Shown: positions 53,148-63,110, counted from the stretch's first letter. The stretch: DNA of 64,000 nt from DATIXJ01 sp963714795 (GCA_963714795.1 CAVQPS010000007.1:124001-188000); one strand, 5' to 3'. Made by a program: numbers and translations. Notes: generated by a model not told the origin, from the letters alone.

Positions 53148-56100
53148 CTATTTCAACAGCACCATTTTTTTGGTCTGAACAAAATTGCCCGCCGACATTC
53201 TATAAAAATAAACGCCGCTCGGAATCGATGCAGCGGTCCACGTCAATGAATATTCTCCCGGATCTTTTTTCTCATTCACGAGTGTTACCACTTCTCTCCC
53301 GAGAACATCATATATTTTGATCGATACCTGAGACGTCTTCGGCACGGAATATGAAAATTTCGTAGTCGGATTAAACGGATTGGGATAATTTTGCTGAAGC
53401 GCAAAAGCGGAAGGGATAGCCGGGATTCCAAAAAGATTCAATACGATTGAGCTTGAAGGATTTGTAATCCGTATCGTCGCTTTTCCGTTCAAGAAAGTTT
53501 CTTTACCATCGATGACAATGGATGCTTTAACGGAACTTGTATTTCCCTGCCACGACAATGTGATCGGAAATTCCGCACCCTGAATGACGACCGGAAATTT
53601 GCCAGTTTGTTTCTCACCGATTGTTTCGAGAATCCGGTTGGAAGAAAATCGAACATCGAATTCTCCGTCCGGCGGAAGGGGTGGTGCCTCATACAAATCG
53701 TTCGTGTCTCCTGCCTGAGCTGTTCGGCAATACAATTGTTCTCTATTGCCGGTATTATCCTGAAATGATAATATACTTGAAGCTGTGAGCAAATTATTTT
53801 CGATAGCTGTTTTCGGTACGGCACCGGAAGCATTCATAAACATTTTTGCCGATTGTGATGCTTTGATCCAATATCCTTTTGCCGGTAACAGTGTATCGGT
53901 AACCGAATATCCTCGATCATATCCGAAAAATCTACTGCTGTAAATCCCCGATGGGTTCGTTGTAATTTGGTTGATAGAAACAGGAGCGCTTAATGTGCCG
54001 ATCATGTTCCATCCCGGCTGAAGAGTAATCGAATCAAGAAGTCTTGCCGGTGGATTGGCCTTCAAAGAATCGACAGCCGATGAGTAATTCACCCAATATC
54101 CTTTTCCGGAGTGCAATGTGTCCTGAATGATGTATCCTGCACCCGGTGCATATGCAAAAGCATGTGAGTTCGCTGTCGTAAAAAGGTTGTGAACGTAATT
54201 GTCAAAAATAGTTTGCGGAAGAGAAACCATATTCCATCGCCGGGTAAAAGTAATATTGGGAGCTTCCGTTACAATAGACAGAGAGAAAATTGTTGAATCG
54301 GAAATAATAACTTTTGCTGTATCACCTGATCCGTTCCACATATCGATGCGATTCCCTTTCGGATCGATAAGGACAGGATCAACGGTCGGAAAGGCGGAAT
54401 GAACATCCTGCCTCGACCATTGGATGGTCATCGGATAGTTGCCGCTGAAATAATATCCTGGAGTGAATGTGAGAAAGAACGTGTCTCGCTGTGAGGTCGA
54501 AAAGAAATCTCTCATGTCGGTCCACGAACCGGCTCCGAATTGAGCAGTACCGCCGTGAGGATCCTGAAAACGCGCGTCAAACAAACCGAATGTGGGCGGA
54601 GGAATTTCGAATTCACTTTCCGAAAAATCGACGGTGGTTGCTTTCGGGTCGACGCCCCAAATTCCGTATGTTGCCCCGGGACGAATCCCGAACCAGATAT
54701 CGCGCCGGTTCACGAGCGTATTATCATAAATAGTCAGAGGAACTTTGACACGGACAGGAATTTTGTGTACACCAAAATCAAAACCCGTATATTGATCGCC
54801 ATACGTTTGAATGTCGTACGCGTAGCCCTGTTGATACCGGGGGGTTTCCTGTTCATACGGCGGCGGCGCGGTGAGTGCTACGGTATTTGTTCCCGGACTC
54901 ACATGTTGGAATATGTAATGACCGAGTGAATCGGTTTGCGTAACAGCATTGGAATCCGGTCCAAATAACGTTAGTACACAATGTGCCATGACAGGTTCAA
55001 ATGCATCTTTTATCCCGTTTTCATTGACATCCCAGTACACCGTTCCTGCAAATGAGTTCCAGGGCCATGCATCTCCAAAATCAATGCCGGAAATGTTGTC
55101 ATGCACGCCAACGGTCAAAACATATGAAGCAAACGAAGGAAAGGTTCTTAACCAAACCGCTTGCGGTTGTTGCGTAATGATATACGTTCCGGAATCGAGT
55201 CCACCCAAGGAATATATACCGTTGGAATCGGTATACACTGATCCCTGTATTTTTCCTGTTATATCAAGTCGCCAGTTTGCCAAACCGGTTTCACCTGCTT
55301 CGCGAATATTGTCGGCATTATCATCATTGAACAGTGAACCGCTGATCGAGGAGCCGCCGGTTGTAAATTTCCAGGTATCCGACCATCCTGCCGATGTTGA
55401 GTCGGCGAATTTGACTTTCACACGCCAATAATACGTTTTGTTGAGTCCGACATTCACCAGCGTGGCAATGTTTGGTCTCCAAGTAGATCCATAAGAGATT
55501 GAAGTATCAAGCATCAATCCGTTGCTAAACGTAGAGTCAGTTCCGCCCTGCACTCTTGTCGAAGCAATAGTAACATAATCGGGATAATCCCATTGCAATG
55601 GCACATAGTAATGTCCGAGCATTGTTTGGTTTGTCACACGGAGTGTGTCTCCGTTCAACGGAGAATTTGGAGTAAATGCTTGAGAACAATCGTTCACCAT
55701 CTTCATAATTGTTCCATAGTCTCCGACGGCACAGGCGCTATTAATACCAGCGCAAGCGACTGCTGCAATGTGGACATTGGGTACGCTTGGTTCCTTCAAA
55801 GCGATCCAGTCTGCACCGCCATCAGTGGTCAAAAATTCCTCTCCCTTTGAATTGACAAGCACGCCATGTAATGAATCTGCCAGCGACACCCAATTTTCAA
55901 TATAGCCATAAGGTCCGGTCGGCAATAAGGAATCTTGTAACAACCAACTGTTAGCTCCATCATTTGTTCGCCACAAAAAATGGCTATAATCTGCAGCTAC
56001 TGCTATGTTTGCGTTCAAAGTAAATACACCGATCAAGTTTGGTTGATTGAATTTTTTCGCCCATGTTAGTCCGCCATCCGTCGTCCGATAAATTCCTTGT

Positions 56101-56636
56101 GAAGTAGTTAAATGACCAACAGATGAATTCGCAAATGAACTTGCATACAAACTTCCACCGCTGAATACAGTCGCCCAAGTTGCCCCTCTGTCGGTTGTTC
56201 GAATCAAATTATTAACTCCATCTCCTGCGAAGAGGGCTGTGTTCGAATCGAGAGCAACCAAAAAAAGGCAAGGATATGGTACCGAAATTATATTCCAAGA
56301 CGTACCCCCGTCGCTTGTATACAGTACTGGACCGAGATTGCAACATACCCAACCGAAATTCTTATCGACAAACGAAACGCTGGTCAATAAGGCAGTCGTC
56401 GGAATAGGAAGTTTGTTCCAGGTTGATCCGCCATTTGTAGTGCGTAGCACAACGCCGCCGTCCCCAACGGCTGTGCCGGTCAGTGAATCGGTAAAACAAA
56501 CCGATGTGAGATCATAAGACGTCCCACTTTTTTCGTAGACCCAGCATTGAGAAAATGAAAATTGGAAAAAACAATATTGAAGAACAAAAAGGAAAACAGC
56601 GCGACGGATAATATGGAAAGTTAGAGATTTCATCAT
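53148..56636 (-). CDS. Large secreted T9SS protein with YCF48/BNR-like, fibronectin-like and SdrD-B-like domains
   Basis: 1162 aa with an N-terminal signal (AVFLFVLQYCFFQFSFSQ). Residues ~25-310 are repeated photosynthesis-assembly/BNR-like propeller blades (GVVLRTTNGGSTWNKL, PVLYTSDGGTSWN, NLIRTTDRGATWA, GIYRTTDGGLTWAKK). A fibronectin III-like stretch follows (YYWRVKVKFADSTSAGW), then two SdrD B-like units (GSLFNDDNADNIREAGETG; GTVYWDVNENGIKDAFEP). Residues ~810-960 repeat the WNMVS...GYW module. The end is QQNYPNPFNPTTKFSYSVP...GVYFYRMSAGNF, the type A T9SS sorting domain. It is likely surface-attached. Convergent with the Memo fusion gene (23-nt gap). Confidence 0.9.
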   Translation of the reverse strand: MMKSLTFHIIRRAVFLFVLQYCFFQFSFSQCWVYEKSGTSYDLTSVCFTDSLTGTAVGDGGVVLRTTNGGSTWNKLPIPTTALLTSVSFVDKNFGWVCCNLGPVLYTSDGGTSWNIISVPYPCLFLVALDSNTALFAGDGVNNLIRTTDRGATWATVFSGGSLYASSFANSSVGHLTTSQGIYRTTDGGLTWAKKFNQPNLIGVFTLNANIAVAADYSHFLWRTNDGANSWLLQDSLLPTGPYGYIENWVSLADSLHGVLVNSKGEEFLTTDGGADWIALKEPSVPNVHIAAVACAGINSACAVGDYGTIMKMVNDCSQAFTPNSPLNGDTLRVTNQTMLGHYYVPLQWDYPDYVTIASTRVQGGTDSTFSNGLMLDTSISYGSTWRPNIATLVNVGLNKTYYWRVKVKFADSTSAGWSDTWKFTTGGSSISGSLFNDDNADNIREAGETGLANWRLDITGKIQGSVYTDSNGIYSLGGLDSGTYIITQQPQAVWLRTFPSFASYVLTVGVHDNISGIDFGDAWPWNSFAGTVYWDVNENGIKDAFEPVMAHCVLTLFGPDSNAVTQTDSLGHYIFQHVSPGTNTVALTAPPPYEQETPRYQQGYAYDIQTYGDQYTGFDFGVHKIPVRVKVPLTIYDNTLVNRRDIWFGIRPGATYGIWGVDPKATTVDFSESEFEIPPPTFGLFDARFQDPHGGTAQFGAGSWTDMRDFFSTSQRDTFFLTFTPGYYFSGNYPMTIQWSRQDVHSAFPTVDPVLIDPKGNRIDMWNGSGDTAKVIISDSTIFSLSIVTEAPNITFTRRWNMVSLPQTIFDNYVHNLFTTANSHAFAYAPGAGYIIQDTLHSGKGYWVNYSSAVDSLKANPPARLLDSITLQPGWNMIGTLSAPVSINQITTNPSGIYSSRFFGYDRGYSVTDTLLPAKGYWIKASQSAKMFMNASGAVPKTAIENNLLTASSILSFQDNTGNREQLYCRTAQAGDTNDLYEAPPLPPDGEFDVRFSSNRILETIGEKQTGKFPVVIQGAEFPITLSWQGNTSSVKASIVIDGKETFLNGKATIRITNPSSSIVLNLFGIPAIPSAFALQQNYPNPFNPTTKFSYSVPKTSQVSIKIYDVLGREVVTLVNEKKDPGEYSLTWTAASIPSGVYFYRMSAGNFVQTKKMVLLK

Positions 56637-56865
56637 TCAACGACCGGAAAGTTCCCAACTGTCAAAGGTATCGAAATAGATCCTGATTGTCAATAGAGTT
56701 ATCTCGAAATTATTCAAATTTCGAGTAATATGAAGGACATTATCAAAATTGAACCAGGTTCGTGACTGGATTTTGTTGTACTAATGATTCAATGTTTTTG
56801 ATGTCTTCAGTTAATTTCTTAGATTTGACGAATTTCCGAAGCCGGTTACCGTTTCAACCTGAACC

Positions 56866-57956
56866 TTGCATAACGACAAGACAAAATTTTTGGTCTCTAC
56901 TCCCGGACGGATTTGTTTGTTCGGTGAACATCTGGACTACTTGCATCTTCCGGTCATCTCCTGCGCGATTTCTTTACGCTTAACTATTGATGCTCATTTC
57001 TCGTCCGATCAGACGATGACGATCAGAACCCCGGACATTGGTCGAGTGACGCAAATAAAATATTTATTGCCGCTTCACTACGAACACCGGCGCGATTATT
57101 TCCGGAGCGGATTGAAGGTGTTGCGGGATAATGGATTTACTTTTTCTCGCGGAATCGATTGTACCATTCATGGCGAAATTCCTATCGCCGCCGGAACATC
57201 GAGTTCATCCGCGATGGTGGTGTCATGGATCAATCTGCTTGCCCGCATGAGTGATCAGCAAAAAGTTCTGACTCCTGATGAATGTGCGACATACGCTTAC
57301 ACCGCAGAAGTTCTTGAATTCAACGAACCGGGCGGCAAGATGGATCAGAACGCTACGGCGTTTGGTGGAATACTGTTCCAAAGTTTTCATCCGCAAGATT
57401 ATGCTGAACCGTTACATCCGAAGCTCGGATCGTTCGTACTCGGCGATTCCGGAATTCCGAAAGACACAAAAACAATTCTCTCGACCGTCAAGAACCGGGT
57501 TCTCTCGATAGTTGAAAAATTATCGTCCCGTTATCCGGCTTTTTCATTGCATACAATGACGCCCGATGATCTTCCACGGTTTTCGAACGATCTTGACCTT
57601 GAAGAACAAAATCTTCTTCGTGCAACGGTTCGCAATTTTGAAATTTGTAACGAAGCTCATCGTCTGCTCAAAGATTCCCGGACCGAATGAACATCTCTTC
57701 GGAACGTTACTGACCGAACATCAAGCATTGCTCCGTGATGTTCTGCAGATATCAAAGCCGAAAATTGACCGGATGCTCGACGCCGCGATGGAAGCTGGCG
57801 CGTACGGCGGCAAAATCAATGGGTCGGGCGGCGGCGGATGTATGTTCGTGTATGCACCGGAGAATACGGAGACCGTTGCGGAAGCAATTACGAAAAGCCG
57901 GAGGCAAAGCGTATATCGTTCATGTCGATGAAGGAACTCGGGTTGTTGTAAGTTGA
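56866..57956 (+). CDS. Galactokinase-like GHMP kinase, interrupted by two +1 frameshifts
   Basis: Three frames in series give a 362-aa GHMP kinase. Frame 1 (TTG at 56866; the previous codon but one is a stop) has TPGRICLFGEHLDYLHLPVI, the galactokinase signature, and IPIAAGTSSSSAMVVSW, the ATP loop. It ends at the TGA at 57688-57690. Frame 2 continues EHLFGTLLTEHQALLRDVLQIS and KINGSGGGGCMFVYAPEN, the third GHMP motif. One extra base near 57881 then leads to RKAGGKAYIVHVDEGTRVVVS and the stop at 57954-57956. It phosphorylates a sugar, probably galactose given the neighbouring alpha-galactosidase and transporter. The TTG start lacks a good ribosome site, so the N-terminus is uncertain. Confidence 0.85.
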
Positions 57957-58020
57957 GGATGGCAGATTTTTCATGATCCAAATTTTTTGAAAATCCAAAC
58001 AAATGATGACAAGGTGAAGT

Positions 58021-60834
58021 ATGTTGCTCAATCAAACATTACATAGAAGACGATGGCAAAATGCGTTCGCATGCATTCTTGCCATTTTCATATTTTGTCC
58101 GATGATTGCCGGATCACAGGAAATTTCCGCCGGTGAGAAGAAATCTTCCGGTCAAAAGAATTTGACATTAGAAAACAGCCAGGTTAAACTTTCGGTGAAG
58201 ATTGCAAACGGAGAACTTATGTCCGACAGATTGGAAACGGTTCCGGATTGGTCGGAGAAATTCGGTTCATCCCAAATTGCTTCAATAGAAACCGATGCCG
58301 ATTTTGCAATCGATGTTATGTATACCGATTGGCAGGCGCCCGAAAAGGCGAACAATGCCGATAATCCGATTCTGCTGACAAAAAAAGATTTCAATCTCGA
58401 CTCCACTTCGAATGCCGGCGATTCTCTCATTCTATTTTTCAAATCAAAAGAATCCACCATTGATTTGCAGATGACTTATCGGTTGGAGCCGAACGATTTT
58501 TATTTCCGCCGCACGATTGCCGTGAGAGATACCGCGTTCGGTCATCATTTTCTCCGGTGGATGTGGGGACGTAAAGGATCAATAAACGGTTTTTCTTCAA
58601 TTGTGAAAATAGGAGATTTCGGACAACCGGTTGCGATACTGGTGAAAAACGGCGGAGTATTCTTCGGTCTGGAATATCCGACTTCGGAAAACAGATTCGA
58701 CTCACTTCGAACTGGCGAAGGTCAAATTAAATGCGGTCAGGAATTCGGACAAATTATCGGCAACGATTGGATTACCGGCAACCCGGTGGTCGAAGCGGTC
58801 TCGCCGAATTCGTATGTCAAAGACTGGTTTTTCAAATATGTCGATGCTATTCGTGTCGTGCCGCTGCATCCGTTCACGCTCTATAATAGTTGGTACGATC
58901 TCCGGTCGCCGGAGTATCCGAAAGTTCCGAAAGAACATTGGATGAGCGAACAAAGCGCTCTCGGTATGGTCAAACTGCTGCGGGAAAACATGATCGAGAA
59001 ACATAATATCAAACTCGATGCATTTGTTCTCGACGATGGCTGGGACGTGTATGAAAGCGATTGGCAAATCCGGAAAGAGCAATGGCCCAACGGATTCAAA
59101 CCGCTCGCCGATGAATTGAAGAAAACCAACACGACGTTGGGATTGTGGCTGGGACCGACCGGCGGTTATTCTTTCCGAATGAGAAGATTGAATTGGATGA
59201 AAGATCACGGTTATGAGACGGTCGGAAAATCACGCGACAATTTAATGCTCTGTCTTGCCGGAAAAAAATACAGTGAGTTATTTGAAAAGCGTGTGACTGA
59301 TTTCGTGGCGGATGACGGGGTCGGTTATTTTAAATGGGACGGCATACAATTTTCCTGCAGTGAACCGGATCATGGTCATCCGATCGATATCTATTCCCGC
59401 CGGGCTGTCATGGAATCCGTCATCGGCAAATGCAATGCAGTTCGCAAAAAAAATCCGGATGTCTTTCTGAATATCACATCGGGCACATGGTTGAGTCCGT
59501 GGTGGGTGCAGTATGCCAACACGATCTGGATGCAGGGAGCCGATTACGGTTTTTCGGATGTGCCTTCGATCAGCGAGCGGGACGCGGCAATTACGTACCG
59601 GGATTTTATTTTGTATGATGATTTCAAGAATCTCGATTGCTGGTTTCCGGTTCAAAATCTGATGACACACGGCATCATCAAAGGGAAATTGGAATCGACC
59701 GGAAGTTACGATGAGCCGCTGGATAAATTTACCGACGATGCACTGCTGTATTGTGCCCGCGGCGTTTCGATGTACGAGCTCTATATTTCACCCGATATTC
59801 TCTCGGAAGGTGAATGGAATACATTGTCGTCATCATTAACCTGGGCTCGTGATCGGTTTCCGATTCTTTCAACGACATACATGATCGGCGGCAATCCGAT
59901 GAAACGTGAGACATACGGGTATGTTCATTTCAAAGGAAACAAAGGAATCATCGCTGCACGGAATCCATTTATCACTCAGGGAAAACTCGATGTTGAACTT
60001 TCAATTGCTCAAGGATTGGATCCGAATGCTTCATCGTTGGTCATCGAGAAAGTGTATCCGACGCATTGGATAGCTCCGAAATTGTATAAAGCCGGGGAGA
60101 GATTTTCCATCCCGCTGGATGGATATGAAACTGCTGTGTATGAAATTTATCCGATTGACGAAGCGACAGTTCCTCTTGTGGCAGGAGTTACATTCGATGT
60201 TGTTGCAAACAGCGGATCCGAGTATTCCATCCAATATCACCATGCATCTATAGATGCAAAATTGTTAAATCCTGCGATTGTAAAATCGGTAGAGGAATCG
60301 GGATCGCGTGTGAGTATAAAATCGCTTTCGTTCAAGACTGAACCGACGCCTGAAATGGTTGTTTGTAATTCCTCCGTCGGTGGACCAGGACCGGGAAAAG
60401 ACCGTGTAAAATTTGGTGATGAACTTACTGTTTCCGAAACGGCAACCGAAGCAATATTGGCAGTTCTCCTTACTCCGGACAGCACGATCACTGTTAAAAC
60501 AAAACCATCGGTCACTTTTACGATTGATGGTCAAGAATCCGTTGCCAAAACTGAAGAGCAAGAAGGAAAATCTCAGTGGTTCAAATTTGAAATGAAGCCG
60601 GGAAAGCACCATGTCATAACGCAGATTGTTCTCGGCAAGAATGAAAAAATTTACAGCGGAAAAATTTCACGGTGGATGATCGGTCAACAACGACAAACAA
60701 CAAGGGAAGTGACGTTTACGGATTATCGAAAAATCAAAGAACGGCTCATGCCTCCACATCCCTGGAGATTCGGTGAAATAAAAAGAAGTGTGCAGTTTGG
60801 CAAAGGAACTTTTAAGTTAGAGAGTGAAAAATAA
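58021..60834 (+). CDS. Secreted alpha-galactosidase-like glycoside hydrolase (GH36/clan D type)
   Basis: 937 aa with a signal peptide (AFACILAIFIFCPMIAGSQ). The N-terminal ~270 residues are a beta-sandwich. The catalytic barrel has DAFVLDDGWDVY, WPNGFKPLADELKKTNTTLGLWLGPTGG, YFKWDGIQFSC with the likely nucleophile Asp, and NTIWMQGADYGFSDVPSISERD with the likely acid/base region. A C-terminal sandwich follows. The family fit is by motif order, so specificity (alpha-galactosidase versus a related activity) is not certain. Its 3' end overlaps the binding-protein gene by 11 nt, so the two form an operon with the galactokinase-like gene 64 nt upstream. Confidence 0.75.
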   Translation: MLLNQTLHRRRWQNAFACILAIFIFCPMIAGSQEISAGEKKSSGQKNLTLENSQVKLSVKIANGELMSDRLETVPDWSEKFGSSQIASIETDADFAIDVMYTDWQAPEKANNADNPILLTKKDFNLDSTSNAGDSLILFFKSKESTIDLQMTYRLEPNDFYFRRTIAVRDTAFGHHFLRWMWGRKGSINGFSSIVKIGDFGQPVAILVKNGGVFFGLEYPTSENRFDSLRTGEGQIKCGQEFGQIIGNDWITGNPVVEAVSPNSYVKDWFFKYVDAIRVVPLHPFTLYNSWYDLRSPEYPKVPKEHWMSEQSALGMVKLLRENMIEKHNIKLDAFVLDDGWDVYESDWQIRKEQWPNGFKPLADELKKTNTTLGLWLGPTGGYSFRMRRLNWMKDHGYETVGKSRDNLMLCLAGKKYSELFEKRVTDFVADDGVGYFKWDGIQFSCSEPDHGHPIDIYSRRAVMESVIGKCNAVRKKNPDVFLNITSGTWLSPWWVQYANTIWMQGADYGFSDVPSISERDAAITYRDFILYDDFKNLDCWFPVQNLMTHGIIKGKLESTGSYDEPLDKFTDDALLYCARGVSMYELYISPDILSEGEWNTLSSSLTWARDRFPILSTTYMIGGNPMKRETYGYVHFKGNKGIIAARNPFITQGKLDVELSIAQGLDPNASSLVIEKVYPTHWIAPKLYKAGERFSIPLDGYETAVYEIYPIDEATVPLVAGVTFDVVANSGSEYSIQYHHASIDAKLLNPAIVKSVEESGSRVSIKSLSFKTEPTPEMVVCNSSVGGPGPGKDRVKFGDELTVSETATEAILAVLLTPDSTITVKTKPSVTFTIDGQESVAKTEEQEGKSQWFKFEMKPGKHHVITQIVLGKNEKIYSGKISRWMIGQQRQTTREVTFTDYRKIKERLMPPHPWRFGEIKRSVQFGKGTFKLESEK

Positions 60835-61846
60835 AGGTGTGAGGACGACGAAGATAAGATTATATTTTTTGATTTGTGCGTTCCTGTTTTCTTTCATCTG
60901 TGGATGCAGCCGGAATGGAAATACCGGTAGCTCGTCTCCATCGGTAAAGATCGGTTTTATCGTGAAACAGCCGGACGAACCGTGGTTTCAGAATGAATGG
61001 AAGTTTGCGCAGCAGTGTGCCGATTCTCTCGGTTTCACATTGATCAAGATCGGTGCAACCGACGGTGAAAAAGTTCTCAGCGCCATCGACAATCTTGCGG
61101 CACAGCACGCTGGCGGATTCATTATCTGTACGCCGGACGTCAAGTTGGGACCAGCTATCGTTGCGAAAGCACAGAGTTACGGTTTGAAAGTTATGAGCGT
61201 CGATGACCGGTTTGTCGATGCCGACGGAAAATTTATGGCCGATGTTCATCACCTCGGTATTTCCGCACGCGATATCGGAACGGCAGTCGGGAAAGCGCTT
61301 TTCGAAGAAATGACACAGCGGAAATGGAAGATCGATGAAACCGCCGTTTGTGCAACGACGTGGGAAGAATTGCAAACTTCCCGCGACCGGACTAACGGTG
61401 CGATCGATGCACTCATTGCTTCCGGGTTTCCGAAGGAAAAAATCTTTCGTGCGCCGCAGAAAGTCGCCGATATTCCCGGTGCATTCGATGCCGTTAATAT
61501 TCTTCTCACACAACATCCCGACATCAAGCGCTGGCTTGTGTGCGGGAATAACGACAACGCCGTGCTTGGAAGCGTCCGGGCATTGGAAGGAAGAGGATAT
61601 GATGCCGAGAACGTGATCGGCATCGGCATCAACGGCACCGATTGCATCGTGGAATTCCAAAAAGAAAAACCGACCGGCTTTTACGCATCCATTCTTCTTC
61701 AGCCGAAACGGCACGGTTTTGAAACTGCCGAGATGATGTATAAATGGATTCATTCCGGAATCGAACCGCCGAAAGAAACATACACGACCGGCATTCTTAT
61801 CACGCGGGACACCTATCAAAAGATATTGAAGGAACAAGGACTTTGA
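60824..61846 (+). CDS. Sugar ABC transporter substrate-binding lipoprotein (AraF-like)
   Basis: 340 aa. The GTG start overlaps the hydrolase gene. The lipoprotein signal ends FICGCSR. The mature protein follows E. coli AraF closely in motif order: IGFIVKQPDEPWFQNEWKFAQQCADSLGF, IDNLAAQHAGGFIICTPDVKLGPAIVAKAQSYG, VMSVDDRFVDADGK, DIPGAFDAVNILLTQHP and IGIGINGTDCIVEF. AraF binds L-arabinose and also D-galactose. The neighbouring alpha-galactosidase and galactokinase make galactose the likelier ligand here. Confidence 0.88.
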   Translation: MKNKGVRTTKIRLYFLICAFLFSFICGCSRNGNTGSSSPSVKIGFIVKQPDEPWFQNEWKFAQQCADSLGFTLIKIGATDGEKVLSAIDNLAAQHAGGFIICTPDVKLGPAIVAKAQSYGLKVMSVDDRFVDADGKFMADVHHLGISARDIGTAVGKALFEEMTQRKWKIDETAVCATTWEELQTSRDRTNGAIDALIASGFPKEKIFRAPQKVADIPGAFDAVNILLTQHPDIKRWLVCGNNDNAVLGSVRALEGRGYDAENVIGIGINGTDCIVEFQKEKPTGFYASILLQPKRHGFETAEMMYKWIHSGIEPPKETYTTGILITRDTYQKILKEQGL

Positions 61847-61876
61847 AAATCGAACAAATGGAAAGAAATATTTTTA

Positions 61877-62851
61877 ATGAATCGCAGTAGTTCCATTTCG
61901 TTGCCGGACTCGCAACCGCTGGCAATTTTCGATAAGGCGGGGATGATGTTGATCTTTGCCGTACTGTTTATCGCGGGATCGATTTTTATTCCGAACTTTT
62001 TCAGTTGGGTCAACATGAACGGACTGGCGCTCTCCGTTGCAACAGTCGGTTTGATTTCCTGTACGATGGTTTTCTGTTTGGCTGCCGGGGATTTCGATCT
62101 TTCCGTCGGATCCGTTGTGGCATTAGCCGGAGTTGCCGCCGCATTGACGATTCAAGCGACGAACAGTGTACTCTTTGGCATTTTTGTCGGAATTCTTACC
62201 GGCGGAATAATCGGTTTCATCAATGGAATAGTTATTGCCGTTGCCCGCATCAACGCCTTAATCACGACGTTGGCAACAATGCAAATCGCGCGGGGGTTAT
62301 CATACATCATTTCCGACGGAAAAGCGATCGGGATCCGGGAAACGGGATTTTTTGCGCTCGGAATTTCTTCCTGGTTGGAAGTTCCGACACCGGTGTGGAT
62401 TATGATTTTGGCGTTCATCGTGTTTGGTGTTATCCTGAACCATACTATTTTCGGCCGGAACAGTCTTGCGATCGGCGGTAATAAAGAAGCGGCACACCTT
62501 GCAGGAATTCATGTCGTTCGTGTCAAGATCATTATTTTTACAATGCAAGGAATTATTGCCGGGCTCGCGGGAGTCATTTTGGCTTCGCGCATGACGAGCG
62601 GACAGCCGGCGACAGGGCAGGGTTTGGAACTTCAGGTGATTTCTGCCTGCGTTCTTGGCGGTGTTTCGTTGAAAGGGGGCGTCGCAACGATGAGCGGCGT
62701 CATCTTCGGCGTTCTCATCATGGGTTTCGTGCAGAACGCGATGAACCTTTTGAACATTTCAACTTTTTACCAATATCTTACCAGCGGAATCATCCTCTTG
62801 ATAGCCGTATTGCTGGATCGGCTCAAACAGAGAACCAAAGAGTATCAATGA
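61877..62851 (+). CDS. Sugar ABC transporter permease (AraH-like)
   Basis: 324 aa, BPD_transp_2 family with ~9-10 TM helices. Contains FCLAAGDFDLSVGSVVALAGV, INALITTLATMQIARGLSYIISDGKAIGI, the EAA-like coupling loop GGNKEAAHLAGIHVVRVKIIIF, and ISACVLGGVSLKGGVATMSGVIFGVLIMGFVQNAMNLL, as in AraH. It begins 30 nt after the binding-protein gene. The ATPase (AraG) that sits between these two genes in E. coli is missing here and not found elsewhere in the window. Confidence 0.9.
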   Translation: MNRSSSISLPDSQPLAIFDKAGMMLIFAVLFIAGSIFIPNFFSWVNMNGLALSVATVGLISCTMVFCLAAGDFDLSVGSVVALAGVAAALTIQATNSVLFGIFVGILTGGIIGFINGIVIAVARINALITTLATMQIARGLSYIISDGKAIGIRETGFFALGISSWLEVPTPVWIMILAFIVFGVILNHTIFGRNSLAIGGNKEAAHLAGIHVVRVKIIIFTMQGIIAGLAGVILASRMTSGQPATGQGLELQVISACVLGGVSLKGGVATMSGVIFGVLIMGFVQNAMNLLNISTFYQYLTSGIILLIAVLLDRLKQRTKEYQ

Positions 62852-63091
62852 GGATGAAAAACCGGCTTTGATGAGTTGTTATGTTATTGCATTGTTGAAA
62901 AATTTCGGTAAGCGTTGAAGGAGTGTCTGAAGCGAAAGGCCGTTGTCATTTTCGGAATGGGTAGTGTCTTAATTTGGAAAACCTTGAGAAAACATTCACA
63001 CTAAAAATTTTATCAACATCCTCTCTTATGAATTTAAAATCTTGAACATTATTGAAGCCTCATTGATAAAAAACGAGACCCCAACTATAAT

Positions 63092-63110
63092 CTTCCCCTA
63101 GAAGGGGAAG
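63092..63110. repeat. Short REP-like palindrome
   Basis: A 7-bp stem (CTTCCCC / GGGGAAG) with a 5-nt loop inside the gene-free stretch. A similar palindrome follows 40 nt later at 63151-63167. The style is that of small dispersed palindromes common between genes in this group. Confidence 0.45.

Noticed and set aside
56762..56983. 73-codon plus-strand ORF overlapping the galactokinase start.
   Set aside because: It is out of frame with the kinase and has no homology. I also considered it as an N-terminal exon joined by another frame change, but it adds no conserved sequence.
22805..57685. The decamer ATTCCCGGAC occurs at the trpE break and just before the first galactokinase break, as if it were a recoding signal.
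   Set aside because: It sits in different codon phases in the two genes and is absent from the other eight breaks, so it cannot be a common codon-based shift site. Coincidence is likely.
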